DNA from: Euclidia mi | Taxonomy: Eukaryota > Arthropoda > Insecta > Lepidoptera > Erebidae | NCBI GenBank assembly: GCA_944739405.2 | Contig: OX123193.2 | Location: 20,759,516 to 20,823,515, forward strand | Direction of reading: 5' to 3' | Length of the DNA: 64,000 nt | Shown: positions 22,048 to 33,061 of the stretch, piece after piece | Layout of the letters: each line of letters opens with the position of its first letter | How positions within the stretch are numbered: position 1 is the stretch's first letter | Notes under the pieces: generated by a model | Seen by the model: the letters and a program-made list of their open reading frames with translations, nothing else | The model's database searches: none | What the model was told of the DNA's origin: nothing | Made by a program: the position numbers and the translations under genes

Positions 22048-22360
22048 AAAAAACAAATAGAAGTATGACGACGGAATATTATTAGTACTTAATTATAAGA
22101 TTTTTATTATAATATTCTACTACCTACACACAACACTATCTAATTTTAAACGAAGCAGAGCTTGTTCTTTGAGTACTAAACAATGAATAAACGTGCATAA
22201 TGTACTTTTTTGTAAATACGTAAATTGTACATATTATACATAGAAACACCCAGACCAACAGAAAGATCCGTGCAAATGATTGACTCGAGCGCGAATCGTA
22301 CCCGCCACCTTCGACGTGGCAGTCCTTTACACTCTCGCCTCGTTACGCCACGGGAAAGTC
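22048..22360 (-). repeat. tRNA-derived SINE-like remnant in duplication A
   Basis: On the minus strand GTGGCGTAACGAGGC (A-box-like, near 22352) and GGTACGATTC (B-box-like, near 22302) precede a ~250-base AT-rich body. Copy B has the same at 38957-39280, so it predates the duplication. Confidence 0.6.
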
Positions 22361-22436
22361 CAATGTGTCGAGAATAAATAAAATTTTCCTGGCTTTCATG
22401 TAGAGAATTTAATATCAAATGTTTTAACTGCTCAAT

Positions 22437-22867
22437 ACCGTGACTACTAGTAATAGGAAGCGATAGCCTAGTGGACCAGACGGACCAACGGACTGCCATG
22501 CAGAGGGTATCGGGTTCGAATCCACGGCGCATACCAATGACTTTTCAAAGTTAAGTGTGTATTAAATTGTTAGTTATCGCTTGCCCTGTGCCTAGGAGAG
22601 CACGTTAAACCGTCGGTCCCGGCTGTCATGAAGCTCTTTGACAGTCGTTACGGGGAGTCAGTACCCTCAACTAAACGGATACTGGTCTAAACCATGGAAT
22701 ATCGCTATCCCTTTGGGTTGCGGAGGTCAGACGGCAGTTGCTCTGTGGAAAAGTTGATATTCTGTCATATCTGGTTAGACCAGTAAGCGGACCTTGAGCT
22801 CCTAGGCGTGCCAGTCTTGGATGCAACCGGGATAACGCTAGGGCGATGAAGACCGTGACTACTAGTA
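22437..22867 (+). mobile_element. SINE inserted in copy A, empty in copy B
   Basis: Body 22453-22851 with perfect 16-bp target duplication ACCGTGACTACTAGTA (22437-22452, 22852-22867). The head has GCGATAGCCTAGTGG (A box) and GGGTTCGAATCC (B box). The body carries CGGTCCCGGCTGTCATGAAG and the end is GGGATAACGCTAGGGCGATG. Copy B has the single unfilled site at 39344-39358, so insertion followed the duplication. Confidence 0.93.
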
Positions 22868-23854
22868 GTTATTTATGTGTTTCAAAGCCGTTACTAGCTA
22901 GCTAACACATACCGAATAACTTGTTGTCATTTGTAAACTACAAGTATTTTGTTTATGTCACAACATATTTTGGCCGCATAACATAAAATAAGCACCCCAT
23001 TTAAATAGAACATAAAAAATGTTGTAGACGAGTGAAGTTATTTGGGGAATGCAAAAGTGAGTGCTATTCACGTTGTGCCAGTGCCGACATTTATTCCATC
23101 TGGGAGACGTGAATTCGTTTGTGGCTTCCTTTGAGTAGAATTTCGGCGTATTTCATACAATTTCAATTTTTATTTACCATCCAAAAACAGTTGTGTGTTT
23201 TAAAATTTGTATTTTATCTTTTTATGTTTCAGTGCAAAATGGTATTCGTTGTATAATATGAAATTTTGTAAAAAATATGACATTTTATTCTTCACTTAGA
23301 AGCTGTTAATTGTAAATGTTTTGTTTAATAATTCAACTTGTTTTGTTGTGTTAGTCCGCAGTATTTCTTTAAAAGTTACGTAAATAAAACACTTTTATAT
23401 CCTATCCAAAAAAAAAAATGAATTCTAGCTAATGAGCTGTCAATGAATGCTCAAGAGCACTCTAGACGTCGAAAGATGACATATAGTTGCGGTTGTTCAG
23501 CCACTATCTGGCTCGTATTCTAAGTGCTTTTAAGTCCACTGCAGGCCAAGCTAAAAATTGTACAAGTACAAATTGACTTCTTACCACGATGGAATTTAAA
23601 AAAAGTGCTCTATAAATATGTAGGTGCTTAATACACTTTTGTCTCAAATGAAGCAAATTTAAATCAAATCAAAGATATCTGTGAAATAAAATTATTTTTT
23701 GCGTTAAAAAGCTTGAAATTGCTTTTTTAAATATAATATTTTGCACATTTCATGTTATTACATTTGGCGATTTGAATGTGTGTTACTGAAACTACTTTGA
23801 TGAAGTTAATTATCTCCAAAAGCTGCAGTCAATAATTTGCAATTGGAATATGGT

Positions 23855-26800
23855 TTAAGGCGCTGTTATACCTCAGAAGCCGTGAAACTCCTAATTTTTC
23901 GTCGCGCATCTAGCCATAACGGTACATATTACAAACTAGCAAAAATTAGAGCTTAAAGTCAAAAGTCTGAACAAAAGACTTTTGAAAGAATTTTTCATGT
24001 ACGTAAAATAGAATCACAGTAAAAAAATCACAAAATCGAGGCAGAAAGTAATCATTCGTCTCACTGTTTGCAATATTTTGATCGTAAGCTGTCGTATTTT
24101 TTTGATAATATTGTAGGAAATCTAATGAACTAAAGAATTACCCTATTTATTTTCATATTATACCTGTATATTTTGTAAAATTAAATAAAGTCTGCCAAAC
24201 GTCTATAATTTTGACGCTCGGTAGATCCCATCAATATCAAACGCTTCAGCAATTTAAACCTTATTAGCATAAGCGGTGTACTGAGTGTCAGTTGCTAGTT
24301 TACGCCCCGCCCAGACCTCATTATTCGGCTATGAGCCCTGTGAGAGATAGGTCATGTCGCTTGCGTCTCCGCTGCACGAAATTTTACGTAAACCTGTTTG
24401 TTATTATAATACGCCGATTTGAGTTCGTAATTTCATGTTTTATGTTATAGACTGAATACTTTGAATCAAATAGACTTTTCATGTAACTATGGGCACATAT
24501 CATTAGGACCTAAGTTTATACTCTTGTTGCGTTTAATGTGTTATTGTTTCTGTGCTTATAAATATATCATTAGAAGAATAAAATATGGACAATTAGAGAA
24601 ATGAAGTTCTACGAAGGATTTGTACAAGAAAGCGTCGTAATAAAATAGAAATTCATCCATGGCCAAGTGATTATGAAATATGTAACATTTTTACACAAAT
24701 TATTTTCATAAGAGTCTTTTATGACTAACTATGTTACTTATATATTATCGATTATGCATAATATAATTATATAAATTATTCTCACAATACATAGCTGCCA
24801 CAGTTTTCAATTTTTGAAAGAGTAATAACATAAAATCGAATCATTTTATGTACCTATATTTCAAATTCATTAGCTTGTCAGAGCGCCTGGAGCGCTAAGA
24901 TGCCGCCACGGCGAACAATAATGATGACAGCGCTAATATGGCGCTCCGCAATCCGCACACAAGCGGTAACGAATGTTGTATTATTGTGTTTTGAACATAA
25001 ACCTTTTTAGTTACATCGGGTAAAACTTTGATTATTCATAAACTATTAGGTATGTCTCAGTACATCTAATATCTTTTTAATTTCTAAAATCAATCATTTA
25101 TAAGTAAGAAGGTGACTTCTCTGTTTGCTATAACACAAGATATAGTATTTTTTTCATAATAAAGTACGTAACTAATTATCATTATTGTAATTACAGTGAA
25201 GTTAAAGATAACAGTTCTACAACGTCTTACACACATTTGACTTCAGTCATTCCTAACATGATCTGTTCTATTTGTTTGCCAAGAAATGCCAAACAATTTT
25301 TTTAACAAATTTGACTCAAATTCCGTAGTGATAAGCAAAAATTACAAGAGGGATAGCAGTGACTGGTTCGAATTGCGTAAGAATATGTTGACAGATTGAA
25401 ATTTTTGTATAGTGGTAAAAAGAAGAGATAACAGCAGTAAAGCCAACTAAGTAAAAAATATTTTGTACAAATAAAATATGTGCAATGTAAAATCAGTTGC
25501 GCATGGAATCTAAAATGAACAACTGGCTTTGCAACAACGTGCGAAGCAAGAAAATGTAACAATCGAGCCTTGTGGATTATTCGATTATTGGTGCCACGCC
25601 AGATGGATTAATAGGTCCAAACACGATTGTGGAAATTTAATGTTCTAAAGTTGCATATAAGAATGGCCTGAAGAATAGTATAAGAGCAAATAAAATACAA
25701 ATATGGAAACATGATAAAAAAGTGAACTTACTAGTCTAAACAAATATTGTAATTGTTATTACCAAATTCAGGGGCAACGCCACGTTATACGCAAACAAAA
25801 GTGTTTATTTGCTGTGTGGAGTGGCGAAAGTATACCACTAAAAATAGAAATTATAGAAAGAGATGATGTTTTCTGGGAGAAGCTTGTGGCGTTTTATATG
25901 AATTGGCAGTTGCCTGAAATTGTTGATTCTCGTCAAGCTCAAGGGATGGCATTGCGAGATCACGGAGAGGAAAATGTTTCATCAGTGCTTGAAATTTCTA
26001 CAATACCAAGCCGTAAGAAGAAAGTAAATGAAACTGTGCCTCGTGAGCAACAGCAAATAATAAGTCTTATCACCTCACACACTGCCTTTAACATTCGATG
26101 AGAATAAAGAAAACCTGCCGGGTTGTAGCAGACAGCTAACTTTTGATGAGATGTAAACTCTGTATTTCGTTAGTAAATTATAAATGAATATAAATAAATA
26201 TCTTTTAATATTTATTTTCTTTGTAACAACACATATTTGAAGCGAAAGAAATTTTTTAAATTTTTCCATACAAACATGTATGACGAGAGCTAACGAAAAA
26301 GCAGTAACTCAAATTCTAATTCTATAATTTTCTAAGCGACATAGCAGTATCTCATGAATAAGGTATATCCACATATATTTTTGATGTTTCATCTATTTTG
26401 AAAAATAATAATGGGTTGGGTTTCGAAACAAGTCGCCTTAATTTGAGGGTATTGGTAGTGTAGGGGGCTTAAGGGAGTTCGTTTTAATCACCTAATAGTA
26501 ATTTTGGCTGCCGGAGTTGCGTCTAAATATTTTTAAACAATTTCCAAAATTTCATTAATACTTCGGCAATTATGCAAAATGGAACGTAGTTTTAATACTT
26601 TAGTACAGTTTTACAAATGTCTATTTTATGTTTTATGTGAAAAACGTGAAACGAAACGCAAAACTGCCATCTTGGAATGATCATATTGACAGCTTATGTC
26701 AAATTTGTGCGTCATTGCTTTCGAGTGCCTAGGAATAGGTGCGACTGTAATAAGTAACTAAATAGGTTATGTTAGGTTCTCTTTTGACCCTTAATCCGAA

Positions 26801-27741
26801 AATTGGAGCCCTTCGCAGGGCTCCATCAACCTTAGTTTATTAAACTAGTGTGATGAATGTGGAAGTTGGCAGTGCCATGACACCGATGTTTGGAGATTTT
26901 TTTTTCAGAGGAAACCAAGTATTTCTGGCAAGTGAAAATGGTGAGGGGGGTTTCAAGACCTCCCCTCCTCTCTCTCCAATCACTCACAACACCTAAAAAC
27001 GGCGACGTATTTCGAAACCTTTACCATAATAATTATACCTATAATAACAATAAACATCCATAAATAGATAAAAGAAATCAACTTTTACTAAACTTCAATT
27101 ATCTCGTAACTCGCTTTAGTTGAGATACGGCTTTTGCGCTTAGTAGAGCAGTATTGTGTTTTTCAGGGTACCGTAGCCAAAAATTGTAAAATCGGAACCC
27201 TTATAGATTCGCAATGTCTGTCTGTCTGTCCGCCCGTATGTCACAGCATTTATTGCAAAACAGATTTGAAAACTGGCAGGAATGGAATTAGATGTAGGTA
27301 TTCTATGAACTGCTTCACTATTTTTATACAAAAACAAAACAAACATAATAATGGCCTCTCCATACATGGAACTGACTTAATTATTTTGAACATCTTACGG
27401 CACGTAGGTATTTACCTACTTTCGTCAACTATTAATACCTATAACGTCTAATGTAAACCAGTTTTGCTCATGGCTGCACTGAGAACAAAAATTGCGCTAT
27501 GCCTTTATTGTACAAACAGATTGATGTATGTAATATAAATTTTAATATCAGTATCTCAATTTAATATGCTAAAGCGTTTTGTTTGCGATTTTGAAATATT
27601 GGAATACGGATGTCGCCAGAATACGGCCGCACACGACGAGAATGAAGGGGGGCGCCCCGCAGTAGACGGAGCTAAGCTCCCTTCACCTCCCCTGCTTCAC
27701 CCCCTCATTTACCAAAACAGTCGCTTAGCACAGCGCCTTAA
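23855..27741 (+). mobile_element. TTAA-targeting DNA transposon with YqaJ remnant, copy 1
   Basis: 3879-base element (23859-27737) bounded by TTAA on both sides (23855-23858, 27738-27741) with 8-bp terminal inverted repeats GGCGCTGT. The paralogous empty site in copy B (40345-40348) has a single TTAA. The only recognisable gene is a broken YqaJ-type exonuclease (25361-26100); no transposase is seen. A second, inverted copy sits at 48072-56498. Superfamilies using TTAA include piggyBac, Kolobok and Sola3, and YqaJ genes are known from ISL2EU-type elements; which applies is unresolved. Confidence 0.9.
25361..26100 (+). pseudogene. YqaJ-like exonuclease, degenerate
   Basis: The plus strand shows DWFELRKNMLT (25361-25390), ENVTIEPCGL, then the PD-(D/E)XK core GATPDGLIG (25590-25616) and VEI followed by TAA (25638-25640) where the family has the catalytic Lys. 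It goes on AYKNGL, NKIQIWKHDKK, RKQKCLFAVWSGES, and ends in an open 95-codon piece (25814-26101) with FYMNWQLPEIVDSRQA and VPREQQQ. Phage and insect YqaJ enzymes are lambda-exonuclease-fold nucleases. Frameshifts and stops make this copy non-functional. The same TAA occurs in copy 2. Confidence 0.85.
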
Positions 27742-28127
27742 GGGTATATGATAATGTGCGTGAGAAATACAATATAAGGGTATGTATATGACAGACTTAT
27801 TACAAATGGAAATCCGTAGGCTTTACATGTCAGTCACGGGTATACGTGTGACTCTTGATATATTTATAGATAATTATATATAATAGATTTAAGAATAATG
27901 TTTTCATCAATTCAGTAAAAACATTACAAGTCCATCACTATAATTTACTTAGTTTTATTAACATATATTTTAGTCTAATCTGCGATAATGGTCTAGCTCT
28001 ATTTGAGCTAGTTTCTGTAGTTCCTGACCTTGCTGGCACAAAATTAAAACCAAACAGGAAACAAGATATTTTCATTGGTATAAAGAAACACGAAAAAAAA
28101 TCTCACTTATTTTCCAGTTTCTCCACT

Positions 28128-28890
28128 TGGTTCGGCGATACACCGAAACCGTTGGTTCTAGGCGACTTGGGGAAGGAAATGGACTTATACAGTCCATTTT
28201 CTTCCCCGAGTCGCCTAGATTTGAGCTGGTTTCTGTAGTTCCTGACCTTGCTGGCACAAAACTAAAACCAAACAGGAAACAAGATATTTTCATTGGTATA
28301 AAGAAACACGAAAAAAAATCTCACTTTTTTCCAGTTTCTCTACTTGGTTCGGCGATACACCGAAACCGTAGGTTCTAGGCGACTTGGGGAAGGAAATGGA
28401 CTGTAAACAAAGGATAGCGGGTTTTAGTCGCCTAGGGTTGGGATAAGGGAAGAGGGTGTAGGATTGGAATGGGAGAGATTATTGTGAGTGGGTATAGGAT
28501 ATTCCAAGGACGGAGGGCACTTACCTTGTACGGCGATCTTCTTCGTCTCAGAAGGGCAGTCTCCTGGTGTTTCGGGATGAAGCTGCTTGATTCACTGCAC
28601 TACACAAATCACTTCCACTTGCGAGCGGTTTATATAAGCGGTAATAATTATAGCGGGAGCGGCGCGGAGCGGTACGGTATAGCCGACACGTATATAGCGA
28701 ATCGAATGTTCTCGAAAGTTCTGGACTGTCACTCGCGTCGACGATCGCCGCGACCAATCCGCGGAAGGCGTGCCCCTCCTTAGGGAATGGGAGACAGGAA
28801 CGGAAATATGGTATCGCTCGCAATAGACCAGCATGGAACGATTGACGTTGATGCGATTAGTTATAGATAGGAAGGTAGATGGCGCTACCA
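28128..28890 (-). repeat. BEL 3' LTR containing a snap-back and a copy of its flank
   Basis: Plus strand TGGTTCGGCG to GGCGCTACCA. Three parts: an 85-91-base head ending in a hairpin (arms 28158-28185 and 28191-28218, two mismatches); about 130 bases (28213-28344) nearly identical to the genomic sequence just outside the LTR (27997-28127) and to copy B (40667-40795); then a second TGGTTCGGCG start and a ~546-base LTR body. The right LTR has the same structure. Confidence 0.85.
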
Positions 28891-29106
28891 TATCCTCCCG
28901 GCCCTAAAGGGTTGCCTTTTAAAAAAAATAGAATTCAACTTAGCTATGTTGGGTGTACTACCGCATAACCCATCAATAGGCTAAGACAGCGATATGACAA
29001 TAAAATTAATCTAAATTAACTTTAGCGAAAACTACAAACGCAATAATAGCGAAAACTACTAACTAAATACTGAAACTAAGAGGTAGGTCCAACTTCAGGC
29101 AAGATC

Positions 29107-31190
29107 TCACTGAGATGGAAGCGGACAGAAACGTACAATAGGGCGCACGTAACTCCCTTTAGCGGTTTTCACGGTAACAACGCGAGTTGTACCGTCCTTG
29201 GAAGTATGCAATTTCTCTACGATGGCTAACGGCCATGAAAGCGGCGGAGCATTATCATGTATTATGACGACCAACGTACCCTCCTGTATAGGGGATGCAG
29301 GACTATTCCACTTGGATCTAGCCTGAAGCTGGTGTAGATATTCCGCACGCCAGCGCCGCCAGAACGACTGCACGAGTTTATCCAGCAGAGTATGTCTCTG
29401 GAGCAAGCTTGAAGAGTCTGCTGCAGGAGCCGGAAATGACGATAATGGCACTGTGTTCAGAAAATGTGCAGGGCTTAACGCGGATGGTCCTGCAGGGTCA
29501 CTACTCAATGCCGTGAGCGGACGCGAGTTGATCAGTGCCTCGACTTGTGCAAGGACAGTTAAAAGCATTTCTTAAGAGAGGATCTGGTGACCTATAACCT
29601 TGAAGAGATGCGTTTTAATTACTCTGACCATGCTTTCCCAACATCCACCGAAATGTGGTGATGCTGGTGGAATAAACTTCCAGTCAATATGATTTATGGA
29701 AAGTTCTTCCTGAAGACGAGTACGATATTCTTTCCCTGAGAAACTTATAAAGGTCGCGTAAATAAGAGCTTGCGCCCACAAAACAAGTGCCGTTATCCGT
29801 GTAAACACTGGCGTATACTGCAGTGGTCCTGCGTAATCACAACCGGTGTGTGTAAACGCTTTAGCAACCTGGTTGACGCGCTGGCTAGTGAGATCGGCCA
29901 TGGGAGGGAAAGTCGGACGCGGACGAAATTTGAAACAGACGTTACATTTATGTATTCTGTGACGAATTATTCGTCGAGCGGCTAAAATCTAATATTTATG
30001 CCTAGGTAAGGACTTAGGCATAAATATTGGAGTAAGAATAAGCAACTCCGGACCGGCATGGAGGTATTTCTTGTGATAAAAATCAACAAGAAGGTCGACA
30101 ACATGATCATGTCGCGGCAGAATACAAGGATGTTTGTAGTTATAAGGTTCATCCGAATTTGACAGACGACCCCCAACGCGTATGACGCCGTGTTCATCGA
30201 GAAACGGCTTGAGTCTAAGGATAGCGGGAGAACAAGGTACATTGTTCTTTAAATTTTGAATGTCGTTACTAAAATGAACAGCTTGTACAGCTCGTAGTAA
30301 CTTACATTCTGCGAATTTGATATCAGTACTTGATACAAAAGTCTCATTAGGTAGGTGTAAGAAACCTATAGACATAAACGATGGCGCGGAGTAACTTAGA
30401 CCACGATGAGATGCGTAGTGCGAGTGCATAGATGGGAGACTCCGCAACCTCAGCAATCACGGGATAAGAAACAGACTTCCCTTCGGGTACATCTTCGTCT
30501 TCTGCACTGTGGTCAAAGGGTTGCATGGGCCATTCTGACGGATGATGGGAGATCAAAGAAGGTCCACGATGCCACAATGGATGATGCAGAAGATTAAGTG
30601 GAGTGACACCACGAGACAAGCAATCTGCGGGGTTCTCAATATGATTGAAACAAGTAGCAGGAACCAGTTCAATCAATTTGCTAACGCGGTTGGCGATAAA
30701 AGTCTGCCAGCGATGAGGAGAAGAATGAATCCAAGCGAGCACTACTTTGGAGTCAGAAAATGCGTATAATTTATTAATGGGGTAGTGGGGCAAAACTGTG
30801 TCTTGAACCTTGCGGAGCAACTGAGACAGCAGAAGGGCCGCGCACAACTCCAGTCTCGCAACTGAAATGGTTTTAACAGGCGAGACCTTAGACTTGGCAC
30901 AAACTAACTGCACCGAGTAGTTAGAACCAATGCGGACTTGCAGATATACGACTCCGCCGTAAGCACGCTCGCTGGCGTCAGCGAAACCTATTAAGTTGAT
31001 GGTACATCCATCTACCAACCCAAGATGACGCGGAATAGTAACTTGATTGAGCGCGGTAAGCTCAATACAAAACTGGCCCCAAGCGGCGACAATATGGTCA
31101 GGGGGTGTTTCATCCCACTCACACTTTGATAGCCAAAGCTCTTTGATCAAGAGCTTGGCGCACAATGAATGAATCCGACTCGTATGGATC
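29107..31190 (-). pseudogene. BEL pol: RT end, RNase H, integrase, broken
   Basis: From right to left: LLIKELWLSKCEWDETPPD (connection after RT), IPRHLGL, then a BEL-type RNase H with GFADASERAYGG, ARLELCAALLL and AFSDSKVVLAWI (catalytic D, E, D). Then come an integrase zinc-like segment (HPCILPRHDHV near 30100), the core with CDYAGPL and FGGCWESMV, and the C-terminal part EALINSRPLTALSSDP with LWPLAIVEK-type sequence to 29107. At least three frame changes or stops (near 30350, 29950, 29572) and loss of the second integrase Asp region make it inactive. The fingers and palm of RT are missing because the frame meets the palindrome at 31190. Confidence 0.85.
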
Positions 31191-31325
31191 AAAAAAATGG
31201 TTCGGCGATACACTAAAACCCGCTATCCTTTGTATACAGTCCATTTCCTTCCCCAAGTCGCCTAGAACCTACGGTTTCGGTGTATCGCCGAACCATTTTT
31301 TTGATCCATACGAGTCGGATTCATT
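31168..31325. repeat. Palindromic LTR/PBS junction inside BEL
   Basis: Perfect inverted repeat with 46-base arms (31168-31213, 31280-31325) around a 66-base loop. Each arm contains an LTR terminus TGGTTCGGCGATACAC, a run of seven A or T, and a diverged PBS-like sequence ending AATGAATCC outward. It looks like two 5' LTR ends fused head to head, with the minus-strand pol fragment on the left and the plus-strand gag/protease fragment on the right. Confidence 0.85.
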
Positions 31326-31630
31326 TACGTTTTTATACGTTATATCGCTATACCTAGGCAGTTATAGCACCTAGCTATACTCCTAATATATTCACATAAC
31401 CGTCACATGGTTGTTTCCGCCCACATCAGTAGGTAAACTTTTATGTAGCTACCTACTTACTCAATTATTATTTCTGGAACTATCATAGTTGTCTTGTAAA
31501 TCTCATATTTCGAGCAACTTTTAATTCCACAGCTCTAAAGTGTTGCCTACTTAGCTTACTTAGGTAAAATAATAGGTACATTAGATATTCTTATTTTGTT
31601 TCGCCATCATTAGCTTATACTTACGTAAGC

Positions 31631-32285
31631 ATGTCACAACAAAAGAAGTCACGCGTATCGGAAGACAAAGAGATGCAACTCAGTCGTTGCCCATCGTTCC
31701 TGAGGATGCCTCGTGCAGAGGTGAAACACGTGTCGAAGAATAGTCGGCGCATACAGCGGGATACTGCAAGTCAGGTATCTTCCTGGAACCCATACCATTC
31801 CTATATCCCTTATCCTTTTAGAGGAGTTCGATATTGTCAACCGTTTTCTATTGCAATAGTTGGGGTGGTCAATTCGAGGGTGCGTGGTGGGTTCCTCTTT
31901 CCTTCCATTAGGTTGTTCTGTTAGCGACAGCGCAAGTTATCATATATGATGTTAATGTGTCGCCGCACATGGTACGTTGCCTGCTAGATAGCGTATCTCA
32001 GACCAATTTAATAACGTTAGAATTGTTCAAACGCCTCGGATTATGGAATAACTTTAAAAATACGAACTCAATTATCCGAGGGATAGGCAGATCAGAAAAA
32101 CATTGCAAGGGTTCCGTAGATATTAAAATACATTCGCGTTTTGATAGGGACATTAATTTTAACATTTCTTCGCTTATCGTGGAGCGTATTACGGACACAT
32201 TGCCAAACGCTAATGTGGACGTATCGCTTCTCACACACCTCGAGTCATTGCCGCTGGCAGACTCGGAGTTTGCGAATCCGGCTCG
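31631..32285 (+). pseudogene. BEL gag fragment and aspartic protease, inverted
   Basis: ATG at 31631 opens a short gag-like frame with LSRCPSFLRMPRAEVKHVSKNSR, the region before the BEL gag zinc knuckles. After a gap the protease frame reads VRCLLDSVSQTNLITLELFKRLG (31975 on), where the catalytic DSGS is DSVS, then GIGRS and VSLLTHLESLPLADSEF. It stops abruptly at the PBS of the right LTR (32276). The strand is opposite to the pol fragment of the same element. Confidence 0.75.
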
Positions 32286-32298
32286 AAGGACCAAAAAA

Positions 32299-33061
32299 TG
32301 GTTCGGCGATACATCGAAACCGTTGGTTCTAGGTGACTTGGGGAAGGAAATGGACTTATACAGTCCATTTCCTTCCCCAAGTCGCCTGGATTTGAGATGG
32401 TTTCTGTAGTTCCTGACCTTGCTGGCACAAAACTAAAACCAAACAGGAAACAAGATATTTTCATTGATATAAAGAAACACGAAAAAAAATCTCACTTTTT
32501 TCCAGTTTCTCTACTTGGTTCGGCGATACACCGAAACCGTAGGTTCTAGGCGACTTGGGGAAGGAAATGGACTGTATACAAAGGATAGCGGGTTTTAATC
32601 GCCTAGGGTTGAGATAAGGGAAGAGGGTGTAGTATTGGAATGGGAGAGATGATTGTGAGTGGGTATAGGATATTCCAAGGACGGAGGGCACTTACCTTGT
32701 ACGGCGATCTTCTTCGTCTCAGAAGGGCAGTCTCCTGGTGTTTCGGGATGAAGCTGCTTGATTCACTACACTACACAAATCACTTCCACTTGCGAGTGGT
32801 TTATATAAGCGGTAATAATTATAGCGGGAGCAGCGCGGAGCGGTACGGTATAGCCGACACGTATATAGCGAATCAAATGTTCTCGAAAGTTCTGGACTGT
32901 CACTCGCGTCGACGATCGCCGCGACCAATCCGCGGAAGGCGTGACCCTCCTTAGGGAATGGGAGACAGGGACGGAAATATGGTATCGCTCGCACTAGACC
33001 AGCATGGAACGATTGACGTTGATGCGATTAGTTATAGATAGGAAGGTAGATGGCGCTACCA
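32299..33061 (-). repeat. BEL 5' LTR (763 bp)
   Basis: Same tripartite structure as 28128-28890, with hairpin arms at 32329-32356 and 32362-32389. The PBS complement (plus strand ATCCGGCTCGAAGGACCA, 32276-32293) lies five A bases away. Confidence 0.88.

Noticed and set aside
28127..28783. Open frames of 80-104 codons in the BEL LTR (repeated at 32640-32954)
   Set aside because: They lie in LTR sequence, occur on both strands and have no recognisable domain; shadows of non-coding DNA.
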